Below the pieces are notes generated by a model. The model was not told the origin of the DNA and did not search any database. It saw only the letters and a list, made by a program, of their open reading frames with translations. A stretch of DNA of 64,000 nucleotides. Source: Aplysia californica. Taxonomy: Eukaryota > Mollusca > Gastropoda > Aplysiida > Aplysiidae. Below, piece by piece: positions 12,272 to 49,399 of the stretch. The translations under genes and the position numbers were made by a program. The stretch is taken from positions 326,411 to 390,410 of the forward strand of contig NW_004797516.1 in NCBI RefSeq assembly GCF_000002075.1, read 5' to 3'. How positions within the stretch are numbered: position 1 is the stretch's first letter; each line of letters starts with the position of its first letter.

Positions 12272-12710
12272 TTGAGTCTGAGTAAAGAGAAGCACATGGA
12301 CACAATAACGGTCATATATGTGAAGCGTGCTGACAAAATGAGTTACTTCTCGGATTCGGGCCCTACGGAAACAGATACATCACACTTATACTTATACGTG
12401 AATTTTTACAATTTAAAAGCATACTTTACTTATTTTACTTTGCTTTTCCGATCCAGCAGCCATTTGGGTTCTAACCCTTCTAGCATGAAATAATAAAAGG
12501 CATGATATTCTTAAAGAATATGGCATCAAACGCAAATTTGACCCTAGTGTTGCTTTTTGGCCAATATCTCCACTTGTGGATAGCGAAAAGTAACTCATTT
12601 TGTCAGCACGCCTCACATAGAGAGCAGGAAAGAAAAACAACAAATAGACTGAAACAATAGAGGGAAAGAAAAGAAGTAGAGGACCTACCAGTGGTGACAA
12701 CAAGAATAAC
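12272..12710. repeat. Family G dispersed repeat, split by MITE F
   Basis: GAGAAGCACATGGACACAAT AACGGTCAT at left and GAGAAGAAGTAGAGGACCTACCA-like sequence at right. Other copies are near 34325, 39580, 62066 and 63280. Confidence 0.7.
12314..12620. mobile_element. MITE family F inserted in repeat G
   Basis: Inverted ends of about 35 bp: ATGTGAAGCGTGCTGACAAA ATGAGTTACTT at left, complement AAGTAACTCATTTTGTCAGC ACGCCTCACAT at right. The flanks 12272-12313 and 12621-12710 are the two halves of a family G repeat, so F jumped into G. Confidence 0.85.
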
Positions 12711-12769
12711 ACTGAAACAGCAATAACAACAGTTAAAATGACAATGACATCATAGCAATAATAATAGTA

Positions 12770-12772
12770 TTA

Positions 12773-12812
<40 letters not shown>

Positions 12813-12865
12813 TAACAACACATCATAGTTAAAATAATAGTAATAATAGTAATAATTATAATAAT

Positions 12866-12895
<30 letters not shown>
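12770..12895. repeat. (AAT)n microsatellite, interrupted
   Basis: Two blocks of AAT units with AAC interruptions. Confidence 0.93.
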
Positions 12896-12896
<1 letters not shown>

Positions 12897-14259
12897 TTCT
12901 TATAATGGAGCTAAGCCCGTTTGTGGGGTCAGTAAAAACTTTTTTCACAGGTGCCCACAAAATCTACAAAAATATGATTCAGACAAGAATTGTTCGAAAG
13001 GGTTACGTGGGCATATTTTCAAAGTTCTGAAACTACCTTTTGATTTTTCAGGTTTGATGGTTTTTCCTGTAAATCAAAGCTCTCCTCAGATGTTTTCACT
13101 CTGCCCTTAGCCATTTCATATTTTACTGGGGACGACTTCCATTTCATATTGTGCTTCTTCGTACGTGTGAGTAGTTCGCAAGAACAGAAGTGCGGATAAT
13201 AATAATCTTATTATCTATCTATACGTCTATTATATTATGTTTCGTAACTTGGAAAAACGTCGGGTGTCACTTTTCTCTCAAGATTTATTGCTCCATACCA
13301 GTAGAGTGTAAATACAGTAGGTCACTAACTTTCAGTTGATGTTAATGCACCATCATTCCTTTCATCGAAAGCGGACCCAGCTAGTAATAATAATAATAAT
13401 AATAATAAAAATCATCAAAATAAGTTATAATGAGAAGAAAAAAATATTCCCATGCTGAAATGTTGTTGATCAGGCACGCCCTCTAAGCACCAGTGTCCAG
13501 GTCAATAGATCAGGGACTATTGTTCTCTTTTCCCCATTTTTTCTTCTTTTCAAGCTTCCTTTCAGTCTAGTCCAGTCTAGTTTCATTAATGATGATTCAT
13601 TATAAATTAATGAGTGAGTTACGCCCCCATCGATACATTTTGGTTCCAGGGACAAAAGCAGCTGCTGATAAAAAAATAAACCCGAAAATTTTTAAGAGAG
13701 TAGGCATGGGTGGAAATAAACAGAAAAATTGAGCAATTTTACTTTTCGTTTTGGATGTAAGAATTAACGTTGAGCAAAGACATCATAAGTGTTTGGGACA
13801 TTTTAAATCATACAATTTTACCTCTTTGCGCTAAACAAAAAGAATAAACAGTGAACAAACAGACAATATCACACATTGCGATCGGTCGCAAAATTTTCAA
13901 AAACATGATTTCAGGCTATAACAAGAAAACCTTTTTCCCTGTAGACGGAAATGGGCTGCTTCAACCGACCCCCGCCTGTCAGGGACCACCCAGACTGAAT
14001 GAGATACAAAACTCAACACTCAGAACATGATACTTGGTAACAAAACTTCCCTAGTTGGGAATCCACTTCACGTTTTCTGTATGCAACAGTGCAAACTTTT
14101 ACAAAATTACAGAATAAAATGGCATAATAATTACTCTAGACTAGAAGAACAATTGAGACAAATTTTTCACTCATCAATGACACCCTTACTAAGAATTATT
14201 ATACCCCGACTGTGACCTACACCAAAACGACAAAGCAAGAAGTCAGTTGCAAAAATATA

Positions 14260-14706
14260 CATGTCAGGACATGGTAGAAACAGGCGATCGTCAATTTTTT
14301 TGGGAATATGGAGTTGTTGGTATTACCGTACAGCCAGTTCATTTTGTTTTGCTTTTGATGAAAGAAATACTTTTATAGCATGAATAAAAGTCCAGATTAT
14401 ATGATTGAATGAGGTAGGGGTCAACTGGTGTCAAAGGTAAAATTAGTGATGATATGGCAGTCAAAGTTTGGTGATTTCCAAAGCTTCACTTCACTGTCCT
14501 TGGAAACTGTAAAAATTTACATTTTTTGTACCATTCACCAATCCTTTTCAGTATAATCCACGCAGAAAACTGTTTTTAAATGGACGTAAGATGTGTTGAG
14601 CCCCCCAAAAAAAATTAATTTAAAATGCCAAATGAGCGTAGATTTCTCAGTTTGTTAGATTTCATTATTTTGACGGGCGCCTGATTTCACCACAATGCCA
14701 CACGTA
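14260..14706 (+). mobile_element. MITE family E
   Basis: Left end CATGTCAGGACATGGTAGAA, right end GACGGGCGCCTGATTTCACC. Diverged. Begins about 40 bp past the ASL stop codon, so it probably forms much of the 3' UTR. Confidence 0.82.
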
Positions 14707-14745
14707 TATATATAGATAAATGATGATGCAAGCAGACTGAGCTCA

Positions 14746-40242
<25,497 letters not shown>

Positions 40243-40641
40243 ATCGCAGGAAAAGTAAAACCACCTTACTGCACTTCTCTAGCCCTGAACCTGTCAAAGG
40301 TAAAGAGAGATAATAAGAATAAGATTACTAAGCAAAAACTAAGACCACGACTTTTTTGAAGCCTTATATCTGTAGAGACTATGACCCATAAACTTAACTG
40401 CAAATGAATTATAATGAAGACACACAACAGGAAAGTAGACAGGAAAGTAGACCATAGCACTCTGATATGATTCCATTCTGAATGTGACAGTTCCAAACAC
40501 ACTTTCACTAAACAAAACAAAACAAGTGGACGTGACCAGATCACAGACATTTGCATAAAAAAGGTCAGTTTTGTTATAAATACCAAAAAATGGTATTCTT
40601 TTCTGTGTTTCACTCACTACAACTTGTTTTTTACAAAAGCA

Positions 40642-41058
40642 AATGAGTCACGACGCGGTGAAATCAGGCTCTCATCAATTTTTGGGCATGTAGAGTTATA
40701 GGTATCACCTTAAACGTTGTTCATTTGTCTTGAATACAAGTTGAGATATTTGCAAATGAAGGAGGTTGGGGTCACCTGGTTAAAGAGGTAAATTTTTTAA
40801 TTCGTAAGAAAATAGCTGCCAAAGATGAGTTATTTCCTTAGCTTGAGAGGGCGTGGAAACTGAAAAATTACATTTTTTGTGCCTTTAATCAAAGTTTTTC
40901 AGTAAAATCCACACATAAATATGTTCTTTAATGGGCATGAAAGGTGTTGAGCCAAATAACAAAAATTCAATAAAACTTCACAAGCCTGCGGGAAAATGTC
41001 AGTTTCTTCACTTTGATCATTTTGACGAGAGCCTGATTTCACCATGCTGCCTCACAAA
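40642..41058 (+). mobile_element. MITE family E
   Basis: GAGTCACGACGCGGTGAAAT at left, GACGAGAGCCTGATTTCACC ATGCTGCCTCAC at right. Lies in the presumed 5' intron of ASL. Confidence 0.85.
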
Positions 41059-43701
41059 TTCATGCTCATGAAACATACAGCACAAAACAACAACATTGTA
41101 CACATTCGTATGTCATTGTGTCTCCGCCAATCCCTTTTCTTTACAAAGCATTAAAGGAGCATTAAGAAGTAAGAAAAGAACCAATCATCCGTGACTGAGA
41201 ATTTTAAAGTTGTCCTAGTGCTATAAATAAAACCTCTTTTCTTTTCCACGTGTTCTGAGATCTCAGTGCTTCTCTAGGTCGCATGGGCCTTTCATTTCAT
41301 CATAAACCAGGAAACTTGAAAACCTTTTCAAGCTAAGTTGCCTAACTAGGAAAGCAAATGCACAGAAAGCTTTAACATCAGAGCTGCATAATTTATTCAT
41401 ATCTAAAATGAGCCATAAAAGTATAAATAACTTTGTCATGTGTTGGCACATCCTGTATTGCTCTTAAGCTGCATTATGCTTGTGTGCAAGCATGAGAGCC
41501 TTTTGAAATAAGATACTTTTACTTGGTGTTGAAAGCCCCAGTACTTCAGAAACCTTTGCCGGATATAAGCTGCAGCTATTCTTCTAAAAAAGGAGTGTCC
41601 TTAACTTGAAATTAAAAAGGGAGAATCATAACACCTGTATTTGGCTTCTAGTCATTATGGGTAGGTTCAAGTGCACGAAGTACAAGAAAGCCTTTTCAGT
41701 TTGCAATGACGATAGTCCAGTAAGTTATTTTACGCTTTTTCTTTTAAATGTAACAACGACTCACAGTATTATTTGGATTTCACAAACCATTTTTGCTTTG
41801 TCATTAGTCGGTTATAACTTTCTGTCTGTCTCAGCTTGGGTCATGAATGTTGAGAGAGTATCTCAGAAAAAAAGTTTTGAAAACAAAATCAATAGTATTT
41901 AAGCATTGCTAGTACAAAATTTTATGATAAGGGGTCTATCTATAAACTAGAAATATTATCATAAATTGTATTCATACAGACCACAAGGAGTTTCTTGCTC
42001 ACAACTGAATCAAAGTAAGCTCTTCTTTTCCATTAATTCTGTGACAGTTTCAGAACAAAGGGGAGCACATCGACACTACAACAGATATATAGTGCAATGA
42101 AATTGCATGACTGTCATAACAGACTGAAACAATAATGACAAAATTACAGGGGGGTGGACTCTACACTCTTGGTGCCCTCCAGCCACTCACGACTCTGAAA
42201 TAACACTTGTCATCCAATACCTCACCAGTAATGTAGTCTGCATCAAACTTACAAATGTAACCCCCCCCAACCCCCTGCCAAACTGTACCCCAACACAAAT
42301 GTTGGTTTTCAGCAAATACAACCAGCTGGAGTTGGGGCAAAACTTTCCCTCCAAGACCATGAGAAATCAATACATCTCTAAACTACAATCCATGAATCCC
42401 CTCCCGCAGCAATTAATACTAAATCTATATTTGGCAACAAATTTGGAAATCTCTCCCCAGGAGTAATTGTCACCCTCAGGACAAACAATGAAATTATGGC
42501 AAACAGGGGAAGAAATTTTGTAATCAATTCTCCACACATACAGGTACAGTGTACAGCATCAGTACGCATCTGAATTTTCTCATTTGCATGTATAAGGAAG
42601 TTATAAACATTCTGTGTTTCTTGGTCATGTATCAGCCATAATGCCATACTTGTCTGGATCACATTTATTAATACATGCAGATGGAATCCATTTTATTAGA
42701 TTTTTTGTAAATTTCAGAATTATAATATTCGACACTTATTCTGCAATGCTGCCGAGATATCTGCCATCACTGCAACTGCCTCCTGGGCATTCTTCTACTC
42801 AACAGAACATAGGTGTCAGTGTACATCATAAGTTTATAACTCTCTCTAATTAACCCAGAAGGTGATGTTTGAGATAACAGAAAACGATCTATGATTAAAA
42901 AAACATAATATAACATACTATAATCTTTTCCTTTATTGCAATTAATTTGGTGCTTGCAATCGTTTCTCAGTAGCACTGGGCCACACAGGCATAATTGAGT
43001 ACTCAGAATTAACATCCACATCCGACAGGGCAAAGCCAAAAGGGGAAAATTCATGTAAAATGTAAAGTGTCTTTCTTAAGGGCACAACATTGAACCAAGC
43101 TGAGCCTCCAACCCCTGAACCCACAATCTCATGATAATTAAGAGTCTGGTAGCCCCTAGTGGCCCTAGACTACCTACTCCACAATAAACTTTACACCAAG
43201 TTAACAGAATAGAATATACAAACGAACCGCTGAAATGACCAAATGAGATCACCACATATACTTCTCTGGACCATAACTCAGCGAGGAACCTATATTTATC
43301 AGGTGAGTTCAGTCTTTAATATCAGGTCAACTCAGGATGACAGACCAGCCAGTGTACCCATTTATCCGAATTGTAAATGTTTTCCACCACCGTTATCAGG
43401 GGTCAAAAAAGTCTGCGACAAGCAGATAGTCTACCCAGTACTGTAAAAGACAAATCAGACTTGCTACAACCCAGCTGGTCTTTTTGACTGGGAAGATTGA
43501 ATCCTTTTTTCTTCAAATTGAAAATCATTCATCAAAGTCGAATTATATGCAATGTATTCCATGTTCGAAGACGCAAAGATTGATTTTTTTTTTTTAAACA
43601 TGACTTAAAGTAGAAAGCATTATAAGTTCAGGAAGATTTGAAGACTTGATCCTTCTTTGTGCTCAGCACAAGTCTCAAAGTGACAAATTTGATTTCGGGG
43701 G

Positions 43702-43858
43702 GGGGTTAGTGTCAAAGCGTCAGAGGATGGGAAGGGTGTTAATTGAGGAGTCAATGAGCAGATGGTCGTAAACTATAATTGTTGTTATAGACCCTGATCA
43801 TCAACTTTGATTTTTTAAAACGTCATTGTCTCAAAATGTTTATACTGGCTTCCCTTGA
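43702..43858 (-). repeat. Family I repeat, inverted partner of 37253-37410
   Basis: Reverse complement of the first copy over about 155 bp (GGAGTCAATGAGCAGATGGT, ATCATCAACTTTGATTTTTT). Immediately upstream of the basic-tail exon candidate. Confidence 0.78.
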
Positions 43859-43884
43859 CAGAAATGGAAGTTTCTGTCTGACAG

Positions 43885-44124
43885 GTTTCAGAATTTATGA
43901 AATACATGAAATTCAGAGCGATGTCAGTACAGAGCCAGCGTTCAAACAGGGAACCATTCGCTGCAAGCCTGCCTAATAAGGCACTAAGAAAGAAATATTG
44001 GCCCAACACTGGGCAGGGAGACCCAAAACTCTACGGGATGCTGGAGGACCTGCGCCGAACAGCAGCCTTTACTCTAGAAACGGGGATCGGTCCATTTAAA
44101 AAGGCGAGAAAACGAAGAAGATAG
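43885..44124 (+). CDS. Exon candidate with basic C-terminus (79 aa)
   Basis: A pyrimidine-rich acceptor TTTCTGTCTGACAG at 43884 is followed in phase 0 by 79 codons, then TAG. The segment includes PNKALRKKYWPNTGQGDPKL, YGMLEDLRRTAAFTLETGIG and a basic tail KKARKRRR resembling a nuclear localisation signal. It is antisense to ASL within its presumed 5' intron. Immediately upstream is a dispersed repeat (family I), so it may belong to a transposon or a retrocopy. No upstream partner exon was found. Confidence 0.35.
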   Translation, partial: VSEFMKYMKFRAMSVQSQRSNREPFAASLPNKALRKKYWPNTGQGDPKLYGMLEDLRRTAAFTLETGIGPFKKARKRRR

Positions 44125-44956
44125 AATATATGGTGACCTATCTCAGCATCTAGCAATCACACTATGCAACACTAGTAGTAATAGAGTTGGCAAACTATGG
44201 CCATAGCTGTTTCCAAAGAAGTTGTGCCTTTCAGATGCACTGCAATTAAAAGGATTGATTAAAGGAAAACAGACAGTACCCCCTCCCCCCTTTGAAAACT
44301 AAATTAGTCGCAACCTCCACTCAATGGCAGCAATAAGGCTTGCTATGCTGTTAGGCAGACACCTCGTTGCTGTATCACACATGATTACTATAATAGACCT
44401 GATCTAAGACAAATTAATTAAGCCCTCTATACTCAATAATACTACGGCATGCTCTCTCGCACACACACAAACACACATGCATTAAATAACTTTTACCCCA
44501 CCCTGCTAGGCATTCTCATGCTCATTGAGGAAACTAATAGAAGTCAGTCTATACGCTAAAAACTTTTTTTTTTAGATTTTAATGTCAGACAGACCAAAAA
44601 AAGAAAATAATATTTATAATAGGCCTAATAATAATAAAATCATCATCATCATCACTTCAATTGCGCCTATTATATTCACCTACTCCCTTTTCGTTCCTGG
44701 TACTTGATCACCGTTAAACATTTTAAAATCGACAGCTAACACAATTACATGCTGTATGCATACTGGCCCAAACAACAATCCTTTTAAACACATACTATAG
44801 TATATAGGCCTACACCCAAAATATTATAAAGAACACATTATACAAAATTGCAATCACTGAGGCTGCTGATCACGCTTTGAAAAAAAAATTAATCAAACTA
44901 GATTCTAGTTAGCAAAAATAAAAACTTACACAAATCTAGGCCTATTGCAACAACTA

Positions 44957-45735
44957 TAAGTCAAACCTGCCCTGACCTGACGGCCACCTCTATAAGATGG
45001 CCACCTGTACAAACGGTGGCCACTTTCCATTTCCCCCCTTGCATTTTTTCTACATAATTTAACTGTGTAAAACGGACACCTGTCCAACGCGTCCGCGGCC
45101 ACCATATTTTAACACTCAACCCCTGTCACACTAAGCAATAACACCTGTCTTAGACGGCCACCTTAAATTAATTAGTGCCTCCATTACGTTTTGTCATAAA
45201 TTGTGCATTGGCCCCTGGCGTTGTGGGCGAGGCATCATAATTCAATCACCTGTCGTTGTTGTTAGGTAGTCACTCCAAAGGTAAGCGTGTGATCCTTCAT
45301 AACCCATAAGCCCCGCCCAGAACTCATACACAAATCGTAAGTGAGATGAGTGCAGTCACTGTTAACCCAGTCTGCAAAAAAGTATCAAAGGACGTCAACA
45401 TAAACTTGCGACAGAAGCGTCGCTCGTTCTCCGAGTGGTGGCAACCCATGTGTTTGTTTTAACATGGCACTCGGTATTCCTCCTCAGATACATTTCGTTT
45501 TATTGTCACCCTTGTGCAAAATCAGCAACAAAATAAAAATTACAAACAAAATACAAACCAACAACAACAACAACAATAAAGACAACAACAATATGGGGCT
45601 ACTTTCAATTGGGGCCTCAGATAGGAATGGTTTGTTTTCTTCAACTTGATCAGTCCTGCCAAAGACGGCCACCTGTCTTATACGGCCACTTTTCTCCTTG
45701 ACAAGGGCTGGCCGTCTTACACAGGTTTGACAGTA
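44957..45735. mobile_element. TA-flanked pogo/Tigger-like element, about 780 bp
   Basis: Left TAAGTCAAACCTGCCCTGAC, right complement GTCTTACACAGGTTTGACAG TA. Many subterminal GACGGCCACCTGT motifs in both orientations near both ends. No transposase frame. In the presumed 5' intron of ASL. Confidence 0.8.
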
Positions 45736-45787
45736 TTTTAAAATAATCAAGAGACTAGAAATCTAGATCAATTTTTTTTCCAACATC

Positions 45788-45824
45788 TTGATCTAGATTC
45801 TAGATATCTAGATCTAGATCTCTA
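45788..45824. repeat. TAGATC-rich palindrome
   Basis: GATCTAGATTCTAGATATCT AGATCTAGATC, self-complementary over most of its length. Confidence 0.7.
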
Positions 45825-46868
45825 CATCTCAAGAATAAGTCGGGAAATATAACATTCTGACAAGTAACATGACTTGGTAAGATTGAAGAATACCAGACCA
45901 GCAGACTGACTAGGAATTCAGATCATGATTTTCCCCAGTTTTTAACATCTCTCAATGGAGAATCTCGGACCGGTAAATCTATTCATTAAAATTTTGTCAG
46001 GGGAGAGACCCCCCTGAAACCCCCCACCCCCTCCTCCACCCGACCCACCCACCCCACCCACAACACATTCTCGCGCAATAAGTGGTCCAGTATTCTTTAA
46101 TCTTCCCCATGACTTATCACAAGTGATAACAACTTACAAACTCTGATAAAACAGTCCAAATGTAGGCTATTTCTCACAACGTTCAACATAAAATAATATG
46201 CATTAAGACAAGTGATAATTTGACATACTGATAACTTGACATACGACAGCCCTGACAAAAACCAGTCCAAATAGCTATAATAATGACAATATTACTTCTC
46301 ACTACAAGAACTACTTGACCTGTGACAACTCTGATAACAGTCCAAATGTATCGTGTCTCTTGATTTGCAGCAACTTTTCACTCTAAGCAGACCCTAGTCA
46401 CACAGTACAAAGCTGCCGGTAGGATACACACCTGTCACCTGTCCAGTCCAATGCACCTGTCTTCAAGCTCAAGTCAGCAAGTCAGTCTTTCCCGGAAATT
46501 TAATGTGGGCTTGCTGGAGAGTTTGCACGAACAATTATTGGCAGTGTAGGCTTACAACCTGCCACCGACAAGGACTATTACTTACTATTAATAGCACTAT
46601 TTTAGCACTGTCAGGAGATTCTGTTACGATGGCCTTCAACTTTGTGCGCACTGCGTACGAGCAAAGGCAGTCTTATCCAACGACACGACAGTTCGCACGG
46701 AGAACAATAATAAACAAAGAGCCGGTTGTAAGAGGCAGTCTCAGCTGCAGGCTAATGCAACTGCCGGTGTCACAGTCTTCCAATCACGTCCGGGACGAGC
46801 TTGAAATTGTATCCGTGTCTCCTCACACTCGCACACTGCACACTGCACACACACACTCCGTCACTCAC

Positions 46869-46930
46869 CAGCTGGTAGGCCGCACTCTTATGTTTACATT
46901 TAGTATCTCCAGAATTTTAGAGAAGATAAG
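46869..46930 (-). other. Candidate non-coding first exon / promoter region of ASL
   Basis: Exon 1 of the coding part has a splice acceptor (just above 40290), so an upstream exon must exist. On the minus strand a strong donor, CAGCTG followed by GTGAGTGAC, lies at 46869 in a locally GC-richer, non-repetitive stretch (about 46500-47010). The upper limit is arbitrary and no TATA box or initiator was recognised. Other donors in the 6.5-kb intron cannot be excluded. Confidence 0.25.
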
Positions 46931-47159
46931 CCGCACAAAAAGTGGCGAAAATTGCCAAAGCTCTGGCCTATCTGGACACTTGTGTAGCGGAGAATTCAGT
47001 CGCCCCTGAGCAAGTCAAGGCGAAACATTGTATCGTTTCAATCACCACACTATTATTTTTGTTTGGTTTATGTTTTGTTCATAATATGTTTGTCCTGACA
47101 GAAAATAACCCAAGACTCTCCTTCCCTACTCTGTGTGTAGAAGAAGAAGACGAAGCTGA

Positions 47160-47190
47160 CAACTGCTGCTGCTGTTGATGATGATGGTGA

Positions 47191-47224
<34 letters not shown>

Positions 47225-47275
47225 GGTGGTGGTGATGGTGAAGATAGGGATGATGATGGTGTGGTGATGATGGAA
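47160..47275. repeat. (GAT)n / (GGT)n imperfect microsatellite
   Basis: Runs of GATGAT and GGTGGT following TGCTGCTGCTGT. Confidence 0.92.
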
Positions 47276-47485
47276 TAAGATAATATAGTGGCTATTATAA
47301 TTAGACTATATATTTTTAGTAGCCTAATTATCACCATTATAAAAGTACTGCAATATGTGAATCCGTTCTTTAGCCTGTTTGTACAGACCTTACCGTTTAA
47401 AGGAGACCCTAGTCCACTAGGCTTCCACTATAATATGTGAATGCTCAATTATATTTTTGTCAAGTATGCTCTTCGGCCAAGGTTA

Positions 47486-47489
<4 letters not shown>

Positions 47490-47551
<62 letters not shown>

Positions 47552-47590
47552 CCCACTTAACACAACACACACACACACACACACACATAA
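47490..47590. repeat. (CT)n and (CA)n microsatellites
   Basis: About 27 CT units, then CA units. Confidence 0.93.
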
Positions 47591-47821
47591 ACACACACAC
47601 ATTTGAATTTGAATAAATGAATAAGCCATGAAAAACAAGTGATATCTTAACAACCTTTTACAGGGCGGTTTTTGTTGTTGTTGTTTTGTTTTTTGTTTTT
47701 TTTTTGGGGGGGGGGTCGTTATTTTTAGCTTATACCTCTACTCTCAGATTGCCTCGTTGTTAGTACAAAGTAAAATGGATCGCCTCGCATGACCACACAG
47801 AGATCCAAATATTAGGTAGGC

Positions 47822-47990
47822 CTACTTGCCACACAATAAGGTCATATAGTAGAGCCGAAGAATAGATGTGTCACAAGAGAGTACCGTAACAAACCACACA
47901 AAAAAGAGGAGGAGAGATAAGGACGATATACAACAATGTGAATGTGTTATTGAAAAGAAGGAACAAACCATACCAGAGCACCCTCCAAGC
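47822..47990 (-). mobile_element. SINE family C
   Basis: Minus copy: CACACAATAAGGTCATATAG, AAGAATAGATGTGTCACAAG, AGGAACAAACCATACCAGAG. Confidence 0.78.
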
Positions 47991-48218
47991 ACTCACCTAC
48001 TGACAGATGTTTGTAAAGGAACCACACGCATTCATTTCAGTTTTGTTTGAGCCCTTTCTCTGGCAACTAGTTATAACAACACCCAGAGACCGTGTTTCGG
48101 TATATCGATATTTCTAACTACATACAAGCCACAATTATAAGATTTTTTTTTAATCCTCAAATTACAATGTAGTTGAAATAAATGTGCTCTGCTCTCAAAA
48201 TGATTTTTCAAAACAAAC

Positions 48219-48224
48219 TTTATT
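48219..48224 (-). promoter_or_regulatory. Candidate poly(A) signal for the 48.6-kb exon
   Basis: AATAAA on the minus strand (TTTATT on plus), about 350 bp below the stop codon at 48572, a plausible 3' UTR length. Supports the neighbouring exon candidate being transcribed on this strand. Confidence 0.3.
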
Positions 48225-48571
48225 ACGTATGATCATTTTTACTTTTTTTTTTTTACATGGTTCCCGGCAACCTGGGTGTAGTACACCCGTGTAACTTACA
48301 CTTTATATAGTGAAGAAAAAAATCTTTCTCACGTCTAGGGTAACCTTACTTGGTTGAAACATGTACACCATTCATGGACTGAAAATAAAGAATGATAAAA
48401 CTTAAACAAACGTTGATTTTGGTGGTACTTAAAGGTACATGTAGTATTTCACCAAGATTGGTATCATACTTGCGCACACACATAGGAACTGATCGGATGT
48501 TTGATGGTGATCATTTTATGAAGCTGAGAAAATGCGTCACAAGTATGTATCACTAGTATCAATAAAAAGTG

Positions 48572-48970
48572 TCATGGAAGATAATTGAAAAAGCAGAATA
48601 TACATGTATAATCAGATATCATAGTCTGTTGACAGGGTAGTAGAGCCCCGGGATTTAGACAAAATAATTCTTGCGGTAAATCGCTGAATATTTCTTGTAA
48701 ATTAATTTGCTGCAGTTTGGCGGTGTCTTGTGGTTTCTTTTGGCATGGCAGAAGATGAGGAAGAATATTTCTTTGCTTGGAGTTGTCATCTTCCCCCTGG
48801 TCTCTATTTTTTAAAATGATGCATTTATCACCCGTGTACATAGTACATATTTGTGCCAGTGAGTTGAGCTCCGCAGAAACATGTTGCTTGATTCGCTGCT
48901 GAAGTGAAGGGATGTCTAAACGTCCCTGGATTTGCAGCACATCAAGTGAGGGTCTAATGCTGATGTTAAC
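48572..48970 (-). CDS. Orphan terminal-exon candidate, about 120-130 aa
   Basis: Open on the minus strand from a stop above 48970 down to TGA. It contains RPSLDVLQIQGRLDIPSLQQ, KQHVSAELNSLAQICTMYTG and, near the end, LQQINLQEIFSDLPQELFCL. Composition is protein-like, with mixed charge and helical segments, unlike the low-complexity open frames elsewhere, and the segment carries no recognised repeat. An acceptor-like AACATCAG lies near 48961, and an AATAAA on this strand about 350 bp past the stop. No start codon other than internal ones is obvious. It could be the last exon of a minus-strand gene or a decayed retrocopy. Family not recognised. Confidence 0.4.
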   Translation of the reverse strand, partial: VNISIRPSLDVLQIQGRLDIPSLQQRIKQHVSAELNSLAQICTMYTGDKCIILKNRDQGEDDNSKQRNILPHLLPCQKKPQDTAKLQQINLQEIFSDLPQELFCLNPGALLPCQQTMISDYTCIFCFFNYLP

Positions 48971-49016
48971 TTATTGTTGTCGTTTGTAGCCTACCTAGCA
49001 AGAAACTAACTAACTT

Positions 49017-49098
49017 GACTCTGGGATGGATCCTGAAGAGGGGGGAGAGCAGAGATGGACATGTTCCGACTGTAGTAACCCCAACACTGTGGACAAGG
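49017..49098 (+). repeat. Family H dispersed repeat
   Basis: Second copy, differing from the first by a 4-base deletion and a few substitutions. Confidence 0.75.
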
Positions 49099-49399
49099 TG
49101 TGACAAGGAAACTAACTTATAATCACACGGGTACAAATCTAATACTAATAGAGAACAAATCTATAAAGTTGTAGAGCTTGGCAATGGGCCATCCCATTGA
49201 CCGCAAGCACATGAGCCATTTACCACTCCATGGCCTCAACACCCCAATTTATTGTTGTCGGTAAGCACGATGTCAGGCACCAGAAACCTCTGACTGAGAC
49301 AAGACTGTATCTGGCTCAGGGGAATCCATTTCTTATTTATTTTGCTTCGGTGAGGGAAAAAGATCTGATTCTTGCCTGAAAACAAACTTTTAGGCTTCA

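Larger units (their letters stand above)
7001..14259. other. Intergenic region between convergent genes
   Basis: Apart from the SINE, MITE and microsatellite entries listed I see no supportable exon on either strand. AT-rich. A direct repeat of about 38 bp (CACTGCAAATTATGTCACAA...) occurs at 11775 and 12108. Confidence 0.6.
40291..46868 (-). other. Presumed 5' intron of ASL
   Basis: Inferred from the acceptor of coding exon 1. Contains MITE E (40642-41058), repeat I, the basic-tail exon candidate, and a TIR element (44957-45735). 41059-43701 and 44125-44956 show nothing I can name beyond a diverged SINE-like stretch near 42940-43165. 46100-46340 has loosely repeated AACTCTGATAAAACAGTCCA-type units. 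Confidence 0.4.

Noticed and set aside
42940-43165. Possible old SINE (spacing of AAGGGCACAACATTGAACC and CTGAACCCACAATCTCATG)
   Set aside because: Resembles the middle and head of family A in minus sense, but too diverged to claim.
46503-47009. 168-codon plus-strand frame
   Set aside because: Composition is unstable (many Cys, Thr-His runs from CA repeats), with no splice partners. It overlaps the probable promoter region of ASL. Left as chance.
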